Below are positions 23,511-34,671 of a DNA stretch of 64,000 nucleotides, piece by piece. The first letter of the stretch is position 1; each line of letters starts with the position of its first letter. Origin of the DNA: Daucus carota subsp. sativus (taxonomy: Eukaryota > Streptophyta > Magnoliopsida > Apiales > Apiaceae); NCBI RefSeq assembly GCF_001625215.2, contig NC_030389.2, positions 33,345,454 through 33,409,453 on the forward strand, read 5' to 3'. The notes beneath the pieces were generated by a model. The model was given only the letters and a program-made list of their open reading frames with translations, ran no database searches and had not been told where the DNA came from. A program made the position numbers and the translations under genes.

Positions 23511-25769
23511 TCAGGTTACAATGCTGATACCTCCATGCCAGGAATGAGGTGGTTGCACATTGCTTCAAATTGCTGTTTCTTGTAATCTCGGTTTGCATCT
23601 AGCCACACAATAGCCTCCTTGATAGAATTCTTAACATCTTCTTAACAGAAGCATTAAGACTGTAATTTCCTACGGTATTGTTCCTCGTGTTATATACATA
23701 ATCCTCAGATGCCTGCATTGCTCTAATCTTTCTCCTAAACTTCTCATCTTCAACCTTGAACTGCTCAGCATCTCTTATCATTCTTTCAATCTCCGTCGCG
23801 GTGAGTGTTCCACTTTTCTTTATTTCAATGCTACTTCTCAGTCCCTTTACCCTGTTCTCCGCATAAACATGTAATACCCCATTGGAATCAATTTTAAAAG
23901 TTACAGAAATCTTAACTTGACGCCTTGGGCCTGGAGGCAGGCCATAAAGTGCAAACTCTCCAAGTAAATTGTTGTCTTCAGTTCTGGTTCTCTCACCCTC
24001 GTAAACACTGATCTTAACAGATTTTTGATCATCACGACTAGTACAGAATAATTTTTGCATTGAAGTGGGAATTGTTGAGTTCCTCGGAATAATTACAGCC
24101 ATCAGTTGGCCTTCGACTGCAATCCCAAGAGACAAAGGAGTTACATCAAGCAGAACCAAATTCTTGATCTTCTGATGACCCTCCCCGCTTAATGTAGCAG
24201 CTTGAACAGCAGCACCATAGGCAACAGCCTCATCAGGATTTATGTTCTTACAGAGTTCTTTCCCTTCAAAAAACTGCTGCAACAGTTGTTGCACTTTTGG
24301 AATTCTAGTTGATCCACCAACAAGTACAACATCATGGACCCTGCTTTGGTCCATCTCCGCGTCTTCCAGACACTTTCCCACTGTATCCAAACAACTTTTG
24401 AACAGGTCCAAGTTTAACTCCTCAAATCTGGCTCGGGTGATTTTGGTGCTATAGTCAATTCCTTCATACAAAGAATCTATGTCAATAGTCGTCGTAGCAT
24501 TATGTGAGAGTATCCTCTTCACCTTTTCACATTCATTTCTCAATCTTCTCAAAGATTTAGCATTTCGACTGATGTCCTTTCCGTACTTCCTTGTAAATTC
24601 CTTCACAAAATGGTCAAGCAAACGATTGTCAAAATCCTCGCCTCCAAGGTGAGTGTCGCCAGCAGTTGCTAGTACTTCAATATTATCCCTCTTAATTTTG
24701 AGAAGAGAAACATCGAATGTACCACCACCTAGATCAAAAATAAGAACAGTCTTCTCGCCTTTCATTCCACTTGTAAGATTTTTATCAAGACCATAAGCGA
24801 CTGCAGCAGCTGTTGGCTCAACAAGGAGCCGCAACACATTAAGGCCAGCTATTGTTGCTGCATCTTTGGTAGCCTGGCGCTGCGAGTCATTGAAGTGCGC
24901 AGGGACTGTGACAACAGCATCCTTCACTTTCTTTCCAAGGTATTCTTCGGCAATTTCCTTCATCTTAAGAAGAACCATTGAAGACAACTCCTCAGGGGAG
25001 AATCGCCTCTCTACACCTTTGTAATTCACAACTATTTTCGGCTTGTTACCATTGTCACCAACAACCTTAAACGGCCACAACATCATGTCATTTTGAACTG
25101 TCGAATCGGAAAACCTCCTTCCAATCAACCTTTTAGCATCTGCATGTATAAGAAGAATATTAAAAAAAACGGATTTTCTGATGTGTCCATCCACGGGGAC
25201 GGATCTCGAAATTGGTAATTGTGTGGGCAAAAAAGTTAAAACATATAACTAGTGAGATTTAAAATCACTAAACATAATATAGGAAAAAAATTGAGATACA
25301 AGAGCAAGCAAATTGATATTTGTTTTTTTGAGAAAAAAATACTAACAACAATCAAATCAAAACCACGCTCTTGGGTATCCATTTTAAGTCATTTATCATG
25401 GGAAAATAAATAACCATTAAAGATATATCATACATATACAGACAGCGAGGACAAGTATCCTCATTATAAATCCGTCTTTGCCATCGGCACACACTGACAA
25501 TTACTACAAAATTATTAACACAGTAAATACACAAAGTGTAAACTAAAATTATATTTTGTACCAAAAACAGTATTCACAGGATTCAAAGCAGACTGATTTC
25601 GAGCAGCATTGCCAATGAAACGCTCTGTATCAGTGAAAGCAACATAGGACGGTGTCGTGCGGTTCCCCTGATCATTTGCAATGATCTCAACTCGATCGTT
25701 TTGCCAAACACCAACACAGGAGTACGTGGTGCCTAGGTCTATTCCGACCGCTACTTCATTTTTCACCAT
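23511..25769 (-). pseudogene. HSP70-C, frameshifted at its 3' end
   Basis: Exon 1 is 25769-25562 (starts MVKNE, not MAKNE), the intron 25561-25140 (422 bp), and exon 2 starts at 25139. The frame is open through the ATPase and substrate-binding domains. A one-base deletion near 23628-23640 (where others read 'aataacttatcatctt') then shifts it, and it stops at 23599 after '[14 protein letters not shown]', giving 582 residues. Below 23599 the remaining homologous coding DNA has further small deletions, one of about 20 bp near 23584 and others near 23515-23535. The lid is lost but both main domains could still be made, so it is either a recent pseudogene or a lidless variant. C shares '[16 protein letters not shown]' and a short intron with B. 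Confidence 0.85.
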
Positions 25770-25794
25770 TTTTACAGGCATGTGTATTGTGGAG

Positions 25795-25905
25795 AAGTGC
25801 CCAGTTTTATGGTGATTCAAGTGCACATAAACTCCAAACAAGTCTTTGTATCCTACTCTCTTCCCATCAACTGATTACATTCATCGAATCATCTATCACC
25901 CATTT
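25795..25905 (-). promoter_or_regulatory. Conserved upstream block of HSP70-C
   Basis: 'ggagaagtgcccagttttat', then 'gattcaagtgcacataaac' and 'cccatcaactgattac', matches the promoter blocks of the other copies. The 'tttatata' TATA segment present in A and D is deleted here, so C probably has a weakened core promoter. Confidence 0.45.
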
Positions 25906-26500
25906 GGTTGAGCAGCTCATTTGTCCTTATCTTAAGTTACTGTGATAAGTTGGAAGTCTATTTAGATAATTTTGAATTTGACTTATAAATTATTATGATT
26001 ATAATAAAAATAAATGTGATTTATGAATAATGATTTATAGATAACTTTTATTAAAAAGAAATTGAAAAAACTAAGTAACTTAAAAAAATATTTCAAACTA
26101 ATTTCAAGTCAATTTATGATTTATTTATGATTTTAATTTAATTTCTACTTTATTACACAAGACATTTTTCGGTTTAAAATTAAAAACAAATATAAGCCTC
26201 TCGATGAAAGCCGAGACAAAGCTCTACATCAAAGATAAATTCAAATTCTTATGTAAATTTAAAAAATTAAAATAGTAATTCTAAACTAAAAATAGAAATT
26301 GTATTATATAATAAAATTATAAAATATTGTTCCTAAATACAACCATAGAGAATTTTTTTTATTCAAAAAGGTTTGCAATCAGAAAAGAATATATGCTTAA
26401 CTATTTATCTATAAAAAGAAATTAAATATGACCTCAGAGAAAAGGTTTTTATTCAAATTTTATTTTTACAAGTATTAATATGCCATTCAACATATATCAG
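25906..26500. other. Upstream spacer of HSP70-C
   Basis: AT-rich, no ORF. 26270-26480 is nearly identical to 16490-16700 upstream of copy A, supporting recent exchange or duplication between units. Confidence 0.5.
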
Positions 26501-27589
26501 TAGTTCTGCCGAATGTTTATCATCCAACTTTTGATGCAGTCTTAAACGACGAGTAGTTGGCTTAATAATGGATGAACTAAAAGGAGTAGTAGTTCTGTGG
26601 GAATGTTTTGTTCAGATTTAAAGGTTTTCGATTCATTAAAGTGTTTAATAGAAGGAGAGTGATTAGATATTAATAAAACTCAGCAAGAATATATTTAACC
26701 AAGTTGTAATTGCTGCTATTAGTTTATAGGCATGACTGCATGGGATACATTTTAAATACCTCAAGGCCATTTTGTTCCCGGAGAAGTAGTGATCACTTGA
26801 CTCAGAGAGTCAAGGGCCTCATTTTTAAGATTTGCTTAGGGCCCCAAATTTGGTTGAGACGGCCCTGCTTCTGACCAAGTGTTTTCAATTTAAGATCCTG
26901 GCAACAAGGTTTTGGAAGATTTCGTAACTTAAAACCTAGCTGCTTGGCATATCTTCAATTGACACAGGTATATGGACATGTGTACAGGAAATTTAACTAT
27001 GCTTCGACTCGTGGCTAATAATGTTGGGGCCTTTCACTTTCGCTGCAACAATTTAAGTCTGTAACCAGCTCAAATCATGAAGCCAAATAATATTGCCTTT
27101 GCATCTCCAAATGCAAAGTCATCCTTTTGATGAAAATAACTGATTAAATTTGTCTCCTAGAAGAGTTGGTTTTATCCTCCAATGGGATTCCCACTTATTT
27201 AATTTGTTATTACTATGTTTTATCAGCAATGATTGTTTATAGAGATCTCAACTCCTGAGCCTGTTTTGGTGAAAAGGCTTCAGCGTGTAGTTCGAATAAA
27301 CTCTGTCATTTAAAATCTTATATTGTTAATTAATTTTTCTATTGAGGTCAAGATTAAAGTTCATTAATGTAAAAAAATCAGAAAAACATTAACAAAATTT
27401 TCAAATTCCTAATTTTTAGTGGGGTGCACTGGTGCAGATAAACCTTGAGCATTTTTCTGTTCTCAGAAAGTTGGTGAAAATATGTAAGCCAATAGTTAAG
27501 TTGTTCTTCATGAGGATACCTGCAATGGGGTTGATTATCATCTACTAGACAGAAGCTTCTAGTTTGTAATTTCTTTCGGGTTCGTCCCT
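26501..27589. repeat. Segmental duplication unit (copy of 6140-7040)
   Basis: It carries the same blocks in the same order as 6140-7040, with about 240 extra bp at 26940-27185. It includes 'gggccccaaatttggttgag' followed by 'acggccctg', which looks like a single terminal end of an old TIR element. No gene is present. Confidence 0.65.
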
Positions 27590-28260
27590 CATTTTATATA
27601 CATAATTCTCAAATGCCTGCATTGCGTTGAGCCTTCTGTTAAAGCCCTTATCTTCAGCCTAGAACTGGTCAGCATCTTTCACCATTCTTTCACATTCTCC
27701 CTTCATGAGCGCTCCTATTTTGTTGATTTAATGCAATTCTTTAGTCCAGTATCCTTATTCTCCGCGGAAACGTTTGATACCCCTTTGGCCACAAGGCAGG
27801 CTATATAGTTTAAACTTTCTGAGTAAATTGTTCTGTCCTGTTCTTGCTCTCACCCTCGTAAACACTCATCTTAACGAAATTCTTCCTAGTGGTATGAAAT
27901 TCTTCCTGGATTGGTCAATTTCGTGTCAAAAAATCAACATCAATAGTTGTCCCAAGTATTATGTGAGAGGATTCTCTTCATCTATTTCAAAAGCGTTTCT
28001 CAATTTTCTTAAAGATTTAAAATTTCAACTAATGTCCTTTCTCTTCCTCCGTTTAAAGTAGTCAACACATTAATTTAGCAAACGATTATTGAATCTTCAC
28101 CTCCAAGGTGAGTGCCACCAGCAGTAGCTAGTATTTCAAAATTATCCTTTTAATTTTGGGAAATTGTCAAAAGTACCATCACCGAGATCAAAGATAAGGA
28201 CAATTTTCTATACTTCGCATTACCTGATTCAAGGATTGCTCCAGATTGCACACTAATGGA
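27590..28260 (-). pseudogene. Decayed HSP70 relic (copy E)
   Basis: Minus-strand segments match HSP70 coding sequence in order: 'tatatacataattctcaaatg' with 'cctgcattgcg' (lid), 'ttctttagtccagtatcc', 'ctcaccctcgtaaacac' (YEGER region), 'tattatgtgagagg' (LSHN), 'cctccaaggtgagtg' (THLGGED) and 'accatcaccgagatcaaaga' (FDLGGG). There are many indels and stops and large parts are missing. It is much older than A to D. A 55-bp stub of the same relic precedes copy A at about 6985-7040. Confidence 0.8.
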
Positions 28261-28724
28261 GTCCTTACAAATACTAGAAAACACAGTTTCTATGTTTTAT
28301 ACAGAAGTTTAAAAATATTCCATGAGCAAACATAAAAGGATTATGGTTATGACTGAGGAGTAGACTAGCACTGAGTTCGGTCCTGAAAAACTGAACTATG
28401 TTTCAACTTATGGGGACCAGTGCCTGCAAGCGAGAAGATTATATATTTACATAAGGTCCTGATTTAAGAACCTAAACATCTTAGGCTCTTAGCAATCAGA
28501 AATGTCGAAAAGGATATGCTTAATTTCTGTGAACAAATTTTTTTTACCATGAACTAGCTATGTTTGGTAAGTTAATTGACAATTCTGCAAATAGAAAAGT
28601 GAAATCAAACACACAGGAAGTAATTATATTTTGTCAGCAATGATTGCTTGTAGATTAACCAAAATAAGATAAAATTCTGAGAATCCAAACATAATAAATA
28701 GTTCAAAGCTATCAAACAATCAGG
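28261..28724. other. Spacer between relic E and HSP70-D
   Basis: No gene is seen. From about 28470 it is the 3' flank of D, shared with B (16780-17017) and partly with A (7040-7239). Confidence 0.5.
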
Positions 28725-31140
28725 TTATTCAATTTCTTCAATGCTGATACCTCCCATGCCAGGAATGAGGTGGTTGCACATTGCTTCAAATTGCTGTTTC
28801 TTGAACTCGTACTCATATTCTTCAGCATCCCGGTTTGCATCTAGCCACTCGATAGCCTCCTTGATAGAATAACTTATCATCTTCTTGACGGAAGCTTTAA
28901 GCCTGTAGTTTCCTTCAGTATTGTCCCTCGTGTTATATACATAATCCTCAAATTCCTGCATTGCTCTAATCTTTCTCCTAAACTTCTCATCTTCAACCTT
29001 GAACTGCTCAGCATCTCTCACCATTCTTTCAATCTCTGCCGCCGTGAGTGTTCCACTTTTCTTTATTTTAATGCTATTTCTCACTCCATTATCCTCATTC
29101 TTGGCAGATACACTTAATACCCCATTGGCATCAATTGTAAATGTTGCCAAAAACTTAACTTTACCCCTTGGGCCTGGAGGCAGGCCAGATAGTTTAAACT
29201 CTCCAAGTAAATTGTTGTCTTCAGTCCTTGCCCTCTCACCCTCGTAAACACTTACTTTAACGATTTTCTGATCATCACTACAGGTATAATACACTTTTTG
29301 CATAGTATTTGGAATAGTTGTGTTTCTTGGAATAATTACAGACATCAGTCCGCCTTCAATTGCAACCCCCAGAGACAGAGGAGTAACATCTAGGAGAACC
29401 AAATTCTTGATCTTCTGATGACCCTCCCCGCTTAATGTAGCAGCTTGAACAGCAGCACCATACGCGACAGCCTCATCAGGGTTTATATTCTTGCAAAGTT
29501 CCTTCCCTTCAAAAAACTGCTGCAACAGTTGTTGCACTTTTGGAATTCTAGTAGATCCACCAACAAGTACAACATCATGGACACTGCTTTGGTCCATCTC
29601 CGCGTCTTCCAGACACTTCTCCACAGTATCCAAACAACTTCTGAAAAGGTCCAAGTTTAAATCCTCAAATCTGGCTCGGGTGATTTTGGTGCTATAGTCA
29701 ATTCCTTCATACAAAGAATCTATATCAATAGTCGTCGTAGCATTATGTGAGAGTATTCTCTTCGCCTTTTCACATGCATTTCTCAATCTTCTCAAAGATT
29801 TAGCATTTCGACTGATATCCTTTCCATACTTCCTTCTAAATTCCTTCACAAAATGGTTAAGCAAACGATTGTCAAAATCCTCGCCTCCTAGATGAGTGTC
29901 ACCAGCAGTAGCGAGCACTTCAATATTATCCCTCTTAATTTTGAGAAGAGAGACATCAAATGTACCACCACCTAGATCAAAAATAAGAACAGTTTTCTCG
30001 CCTTCCATTCCACTTGTCAGATTTTTATCAAGACCATAAGCAACAGCAGCAGCTGTTGGCTCAACGAGAAGCCGCAACACATTAAGGCCAGCTATTGTTG
30101 CTGCATCTTTGGTAGCCTGGCGCTGCGAGTCATTGAAGTGCGCAGGGACTGTGACAACAGCATTCTTCACTTTCTTTCCAAGGTATTCTTCGGCAATCTC
30201 CTTCATCTTCAGAAGAACCATTGAAGACAACTCCTCAGGGGAGAATCTCCTCTCCTCACCTTTGTAATTCACAACAATTTTTGGTTTGTCACCATTGTCA
30301 CCAACAACCTTAAATGGCCACAGCTTCATGTCACTTTGAACTGTCGAATCATAAAACCTCCTTCCAATCAACCTTTTAGCATCTGCATGTACAAGCACAA
30401 TATTGGAAAACAGATTTTCTAATGTGTGCCCATGGACCGGGACGGATCTAGAAATTGGTAATTGTGGAGGCAAAAATGTTTAAACTTACATCTGGTGAGA
30501 TTTTGTATCAGTTAACACGTAATAGAGGAAATAATTGAGGTACAAAAGCAAGCAAATTATAATTATTTTGAGGAAAAAACATGGGCAAGAACCAAACCAC
30601 ACTTTTGGGTGTCAATTTTAGGTCATTTATCGTGAATAATAACTAACATTGAAAATATATCTCATATACTATAGAATTGCTGAGAATCCATAAACATACA
30701 CTAACAACCAATATACAACTATTAAGGATTAAACAATTGAACGACCGTCAACTTTAAGTCATTTATCAGAAGGTAATAACTAACATTAAAGATGTATCAT
30801 ACGCATATACAAAATTCATCAGAAACTACCACTGCCTCACTGTCAATCCGCCCATCATCACACACTAACAATCACTATACAATTATTAACAGAGTAAACA
30901 AACAAAGTGTAAACTAAAATTATATTTTGTACCGAAAACAGTATTCACAGGATTCAAAGCAGACTGATTCCGAGCAGCATCGCCCGTGAAACGCTCCGTA
31001 TCAGTGAAAGCAACGTACGACGGTGTCGTGCGGTTCCCCTGATCATTTGCAATGATTTCAACTCGATCATTTTGCCAAACACCAACACACGAGTATGTGG
31101 TGCCTAGGTCTATTCCAACCGCTACTTCATTTTTCGCCAT
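28725..31140 (-). CDS. HSP70-D, cytosolic-type HSP70 without EEVD tail
   Basis: Exon 1 is 31140-30933, the intron 30932-30383 (550 bp) and exon 2 30382-28725, giving 621 residues with no break. All three HSP70 signatures are present, with EPTAAA and the DVTPLSLG linker. The C-terminus is '[13 protein letters not shown]'; as in B, the Gly/Pro-rich tail and EEVD are missing, so docking to TPR co-chaperones such as HOP or CHIP is expected to be weak or absent. The substrate-binding beta segment is distinct ('[20 protein letters not shown]', then '[14 protein letters not shown]'). Intron and substitutions ('[16 protein letters not shown]') group it with A. A TATA box (31183-31175) and the shared upstream block are intact, so this is the copy most likely to be expressed normally. 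Confidence 0.94.
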
Positions 31141-31174
31141 TTTTACGTGCAAAATATTACCAGTACGTGTATGC

Positions 31175-31183
31175 TTTATATAA
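31175..31183 (-). promoter_or_regulatory. TATA box of HSP70-D
   Basis: TTATATAAA on the minus strand lies about 35 bp before the ATG, implying a very short leader unless transcription starts further upstream. The conserved block continues to about 31310. Confidence 0.5.
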
Positions 31184-31310
31184 CTGATCGTTTCCCGTTA
31201 TAGAGAAGTGCAACAGTTTAATGGTGATTCAAGTGCACATTAACTCCAAACAACTCTTTGTATCCTACTCCTCTCTTCCCATCAACTGATTACACATTCA
31301 TCGAATCATA

Positions 31311-31965
31311 TACTCCGTCTAAAGTGAAACTCAAATTCAGGTATAAATTTAAAATTTTGAAATAGTAATTGTATTAACATAATTTTCCTTTAAATAAATT
31401 GTAGTAACATAATTAAAAAATTGTTACAATCATAAAGAACTTTCTTTATTCAAAATGGTTTGCGATCAGACAAGGATATATTCTTTTTTGACAGCAGACA
31501 AGGATATATTCTTAAGTGATATGTTTTTCAACTATTTATCTGTGAAAATAAATTAAAATATGGCAACTAACAGAAAAGGTTTTATTCAAGTTTTATTTGT
31601 GTATAAACTATCACTATCCCATTTTATAGGCTTATTGTTAAAACGATCTCGTGATATTTGTCTTTGTTTTCTTCCTATACAAATTTTTTACAAGTTTCGA
31701 TGTCAACTTCATGAATTCACATAATTTTCATGGATTATAATGTAAATAATTTTTGATTTTGATGAAAATTTATTCTAATGTTCGCCGATAATAATAACAA
31801 TTATTTTCTCAGGTTTTTTAATTTGACTTTTGGCACAAATTTTTACGTGTTTTTAATTAAACTTTTTGTGGATTAAAATTTTGATTATATACTTTTATTC
31901 AGAAAAAATTAGAAAAATACTATTTTTAACCATCCGGTCAAATCACTTAAAATGTGTGTCAAAAG
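31311..31965. other. Spacer upstream of HSP70-D
   Basis: AT-rich; contains the 'ttattcaaaatggtttgcgatcagac' block (31435-31590), diverged from the equivalent upstream blocks of the other copies. No gene. Confidence 0.45.
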
Positions 31966-32978
31966 TAGGGGTCTGCAACATCGGATTTTCGGTCTGGTTA
32001 TTAATAGTCAAACCGATTATTCGGTTTTTTCGAATCATCAAAAATAAATTACGGTTTCGGTTTAATCAAATATCAGGAATCCAAATAACCTTTTTAATTG
32101 AATCGAAAAGCCGTATTATCCGGATTTGAATTTGTACATATAACTAATTTAATTTTCAAATTATTCCTCAATTTAATTATGTTTTTAACCTGTTACAACT
32201 AAGTTTAAAAGTTATAAATGATTATTAGCAACTTAAAATTCTAAAATTTAAATTTTAATATCTATAAACTCATTTTTCTTGTAATTTTTAAGATTTAGTA
32301 GAATATGTAGTTCAATTCTTATAATAGTTCTTATAATTAATATTTGTAATCATCATATTGACTATATTTAATCAAACATAATGAATCCTTTTATATATAT
32401 ACTAGTATTATCATCATAAAAATTTATATCACTAATTATTTTTGAGTAACTTACACTTTAAACCCATAAATTTAAGTGCTTTTTTGACTTGGTCTCAAAT
32501 AAAATTTCTTGTCAATACGCACCCTAATATTTAAAAAGCGCTTGGATATGCACTTTTTTGACTGAATATGGTCAAAGGGGTGTATATCAAAGCGTTTTTT
32601 AAACATTAGGGTGCGTATTGACAAGAAATTTTGTTTGAGACCAAATCGAAATAGCGCTTAAACTTATGGGGTACAAAGTGTAAATTACTCATTATTTTTT
32701 TATTTATTATATTATATATTGCCCTATTTATTTTTAATAAGTATATTAATCATGAATATTTTTAAAAAAAAATAGAAATCAAAAATCTGATCGGATCTGG
32801 ATATTCGGTTTTATATAAAGTAATGATCCGAATCTGAATTTATAAAAGAAAATCCGGACTGGCTATCCAGTCTGGTTTTTCGAGTAAAATATCCATATAT
32901 TCGGATGTTTTTGAACCAGATATATACTGGACAGGAAAGTCGGATAATCAGATTTTTGGATTTTTATGCTGACCCCTA
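31966..32978. mobile_element. hAT-like non-autonomous element
   Basis: The termini are TAGGGGTCTGCA on the left and the complement of TAGGGGTCAGCA on the right, flanked by direct repeats tcaaaag (31959-31965 and 32979-32985), 7-8 bp depending on one shared base. TIR style and target length fit hAT. It is about 1 kb, non-coding, and has a second MITE inside at 32444-32690. Confidence 0.72.
32444..32690. mobile_element. Foldback MITE with a 9-bp target duplication
   Basis: The two halves are near-complementary over their full length: 'gagtaacttacactttaaac' pairs with the right end, and 'gtcaatacgcaccctaa' with 'ttagggtgcgtattgac'. Flanks are a perfect 9-bp repeat, attattttt, at 32435-32443 and 32691-32699. 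A 9-bp duplication with long arms suggests a Mutator-like (MULE) MITE. It is nested in the hAT-like element. Confidence 0.78.
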
Positions 32979-33397
32979 TCAAAAGTCAAAACGTCAAATA
33001 AAAATAAAATACACAGAAGCACAGGAGGTATTTTTTTATTTATATGACATCATTTTATTATTGGATATTTTTGTGCATATAAAAAATTATTATTATTATT
33101 AAATTTATTTGTTGGTATAAAAAATATAATTTCTAATTCACTTGTCAGTTGTTCAAGTATTTTTTTGTTAAAGACAAAATTTCAAATGCGACATCCAAAT
33201 AAAGATTCTATTCTAGTTTTACATGTTCCTTAAATTTGGTCCTCCACTTTCTTATCCTACTTTGAAAAATATACTCCCACTTTAGGAATTCTTTTTATCT
33301 TCATCTTTTCATTCGACTTGTGATCCATCAAATTAATTTTCTACAACATCGGTGTCTTTCCAAAGATAACAATATTTTTTCTGTGCATTAGTTAATA

Positions 33398-33668
33398 CTC
33401 CGTCCATCTCCGTTTCAATTTATATGTCTATTCTTTAAAAAAAGAAAAAAAAGTTGTATCAAATTAATTGTCCATTTCCACTACAAGTCTACAATACAAC
33501 ATCATATTTTCAAAGTCAAGTTTACATAAACGTATTTCCTAATTATATTTCCTAAATGAATCTCATTCCACATATTATGATCATTTAATACAATTAATTT
33601 GTGAACATTTATTTTTCTTAAACTGTGTAATTTTTTGAAAGTGGACATCTAATCTGAAATTGAGGGAC
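33398..33668. mobile_element. Stowaway-like MITE, diverged
   Basis: It begins 'ctccgtccatctccgtttca' after TA and ends 'tctgaaattgagggac'. The inner arms are complementary (gtttcaatttatatgtc versus ggacatctaatctgaaat), but the outer right end has lost the GGAGGGAG consensus. Confidence 0.5.
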
Positions 33669-33681
33669 TAGTTTAATTTAA

Positions 33682-33884
33682 GGAAAATGCTAAGTACCCC
33701 AAATTTTGTTCCCAAAATTTTTTCCCAAATCTATGTGGCAAGTTGTGATTGGTTATACTCATACTAATAAATAATGGGACCCCCTGTATGCACATAAACC
33801 ACCCAACCAAATTCCGCCATGTGTTTGACACGTCATTTGGAAAAATAATTTGGGGACAAATTTTGGGCTCCCTAGCATTGCTAT
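33682..33884. mobile_element. 203-bp TIR MITE with an 8-bp target duplication
   Basis: Arms 'aatgctaagtaccccaaatt' and the complementary 'aaattttgggctccctagcatt' are flanked by taatttaa at 33674-33681 and 33885-33892. Non-coding. An 8-9-bp target fits hAT or Mutator type. Confidence 0.65.
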
Positions 33885-33944
33885 TAATTTAATGGCATAT
33901 GATATTCTTAACATACACTGAAAATTTCAAAAAAAAATTAGTTT

Positions 33945-34115
33945 AGGGATGGGCGGGGCACGTACTTTGGGGTCGGTGAGTGCTATCCCCGTCCTCGATA
34001 CCCGAATTCGATATACATCTCCGATCCCGCCCGAACCCCGAACGAGAATTCTTTTCCACCTCGATTCACGTCCCGAAAGGGGAACGAGGATTCCCGGGAG
34101 AATTCGGAAAATTAA
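33945..34115. repeat. GC-rich dispersed repeat
   Basis: A sharply GC-rich island ('ccgatcccgcccgaaccccg') between AT-rich flanks. Its words resemble 'gggatgggcggggc' repeats that often form one arm of plant hAT-like MITEs. ORFs on both strands here (33927-34190 minus, 33949-34185 plus) are composition artefacts. Confidence 0.4.
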
Positions 34116-34384
34116 TTTTTTAATAAAAAATAATGATTTTATAATATATAATGTACTTTTAAAAAAACAAACTACTAACTCGTAATACACAATAAAATGA
34201 TATTATCTCATATTTTAACATCAAATCATACTAAAATTATGTATAATATAAATAAACGACAATTTTAAAATTATAAAATATATTATATTTCAATATAATA
34301 ATGATCGATCAATAAAAATAAATATTATTTTTAAATTTTAATAATACTATAAAAAGTATCTATTTTTTATAATTTATCTGGTAT

Positions 34385-34385
34385 A

Positions 34386-34427
<42 letters not shown>

Positions 34428-34428
34428 T
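34385..34428. repeat. (GT)n(AT)n microsatellite
   Basis: A run of GT dinucleotides followed directly by AT dinucleotides, ending at the TA target of the next MITE. Confidence 0.9.
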
Positions 34429-34429
34429 A

Positions 34430-34669
34430 CTCCCTATGTTTTCAAATACTTGACGTTTGACTTTTTAGCACACAATTCTAAGTGTTTTGACTGCATATTT
34501 AAAATTATTATTTTTAAGGTTTTCTTTTTTTTTGAATAAAAATATTAAATTTATACTTTAATTTACAAAAAGAATATTTTAAAAATATTAACTCTAGCTA
34601 TGCAGTCAATGCACATAAAAAAAATGTGTGCACAAAAGTCAAACGTCAAGTATTTAAAGACAGAGGGAG
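34430..34669. mobile_element. Stowaway-like MITE
   Basis: TA-flanked 240-bp element with ends CTCCCTATG and CAGAGGGAG. The arms extend far inward ('caaatacttgacgtttgac' and 'gtcaaacgtcaagtatttaa'), so it can fold into a long hairpin. Confidence 0.75.
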
Positions 34670-34671
34670 TA

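Noticed and set aside
33927..34190. Overlapping ORFs on both strands in a GC-rich island
   Set aside because: They come from GC-rich dispersed repeat sequence without stops; the translations are low-complexity and unlike any family.
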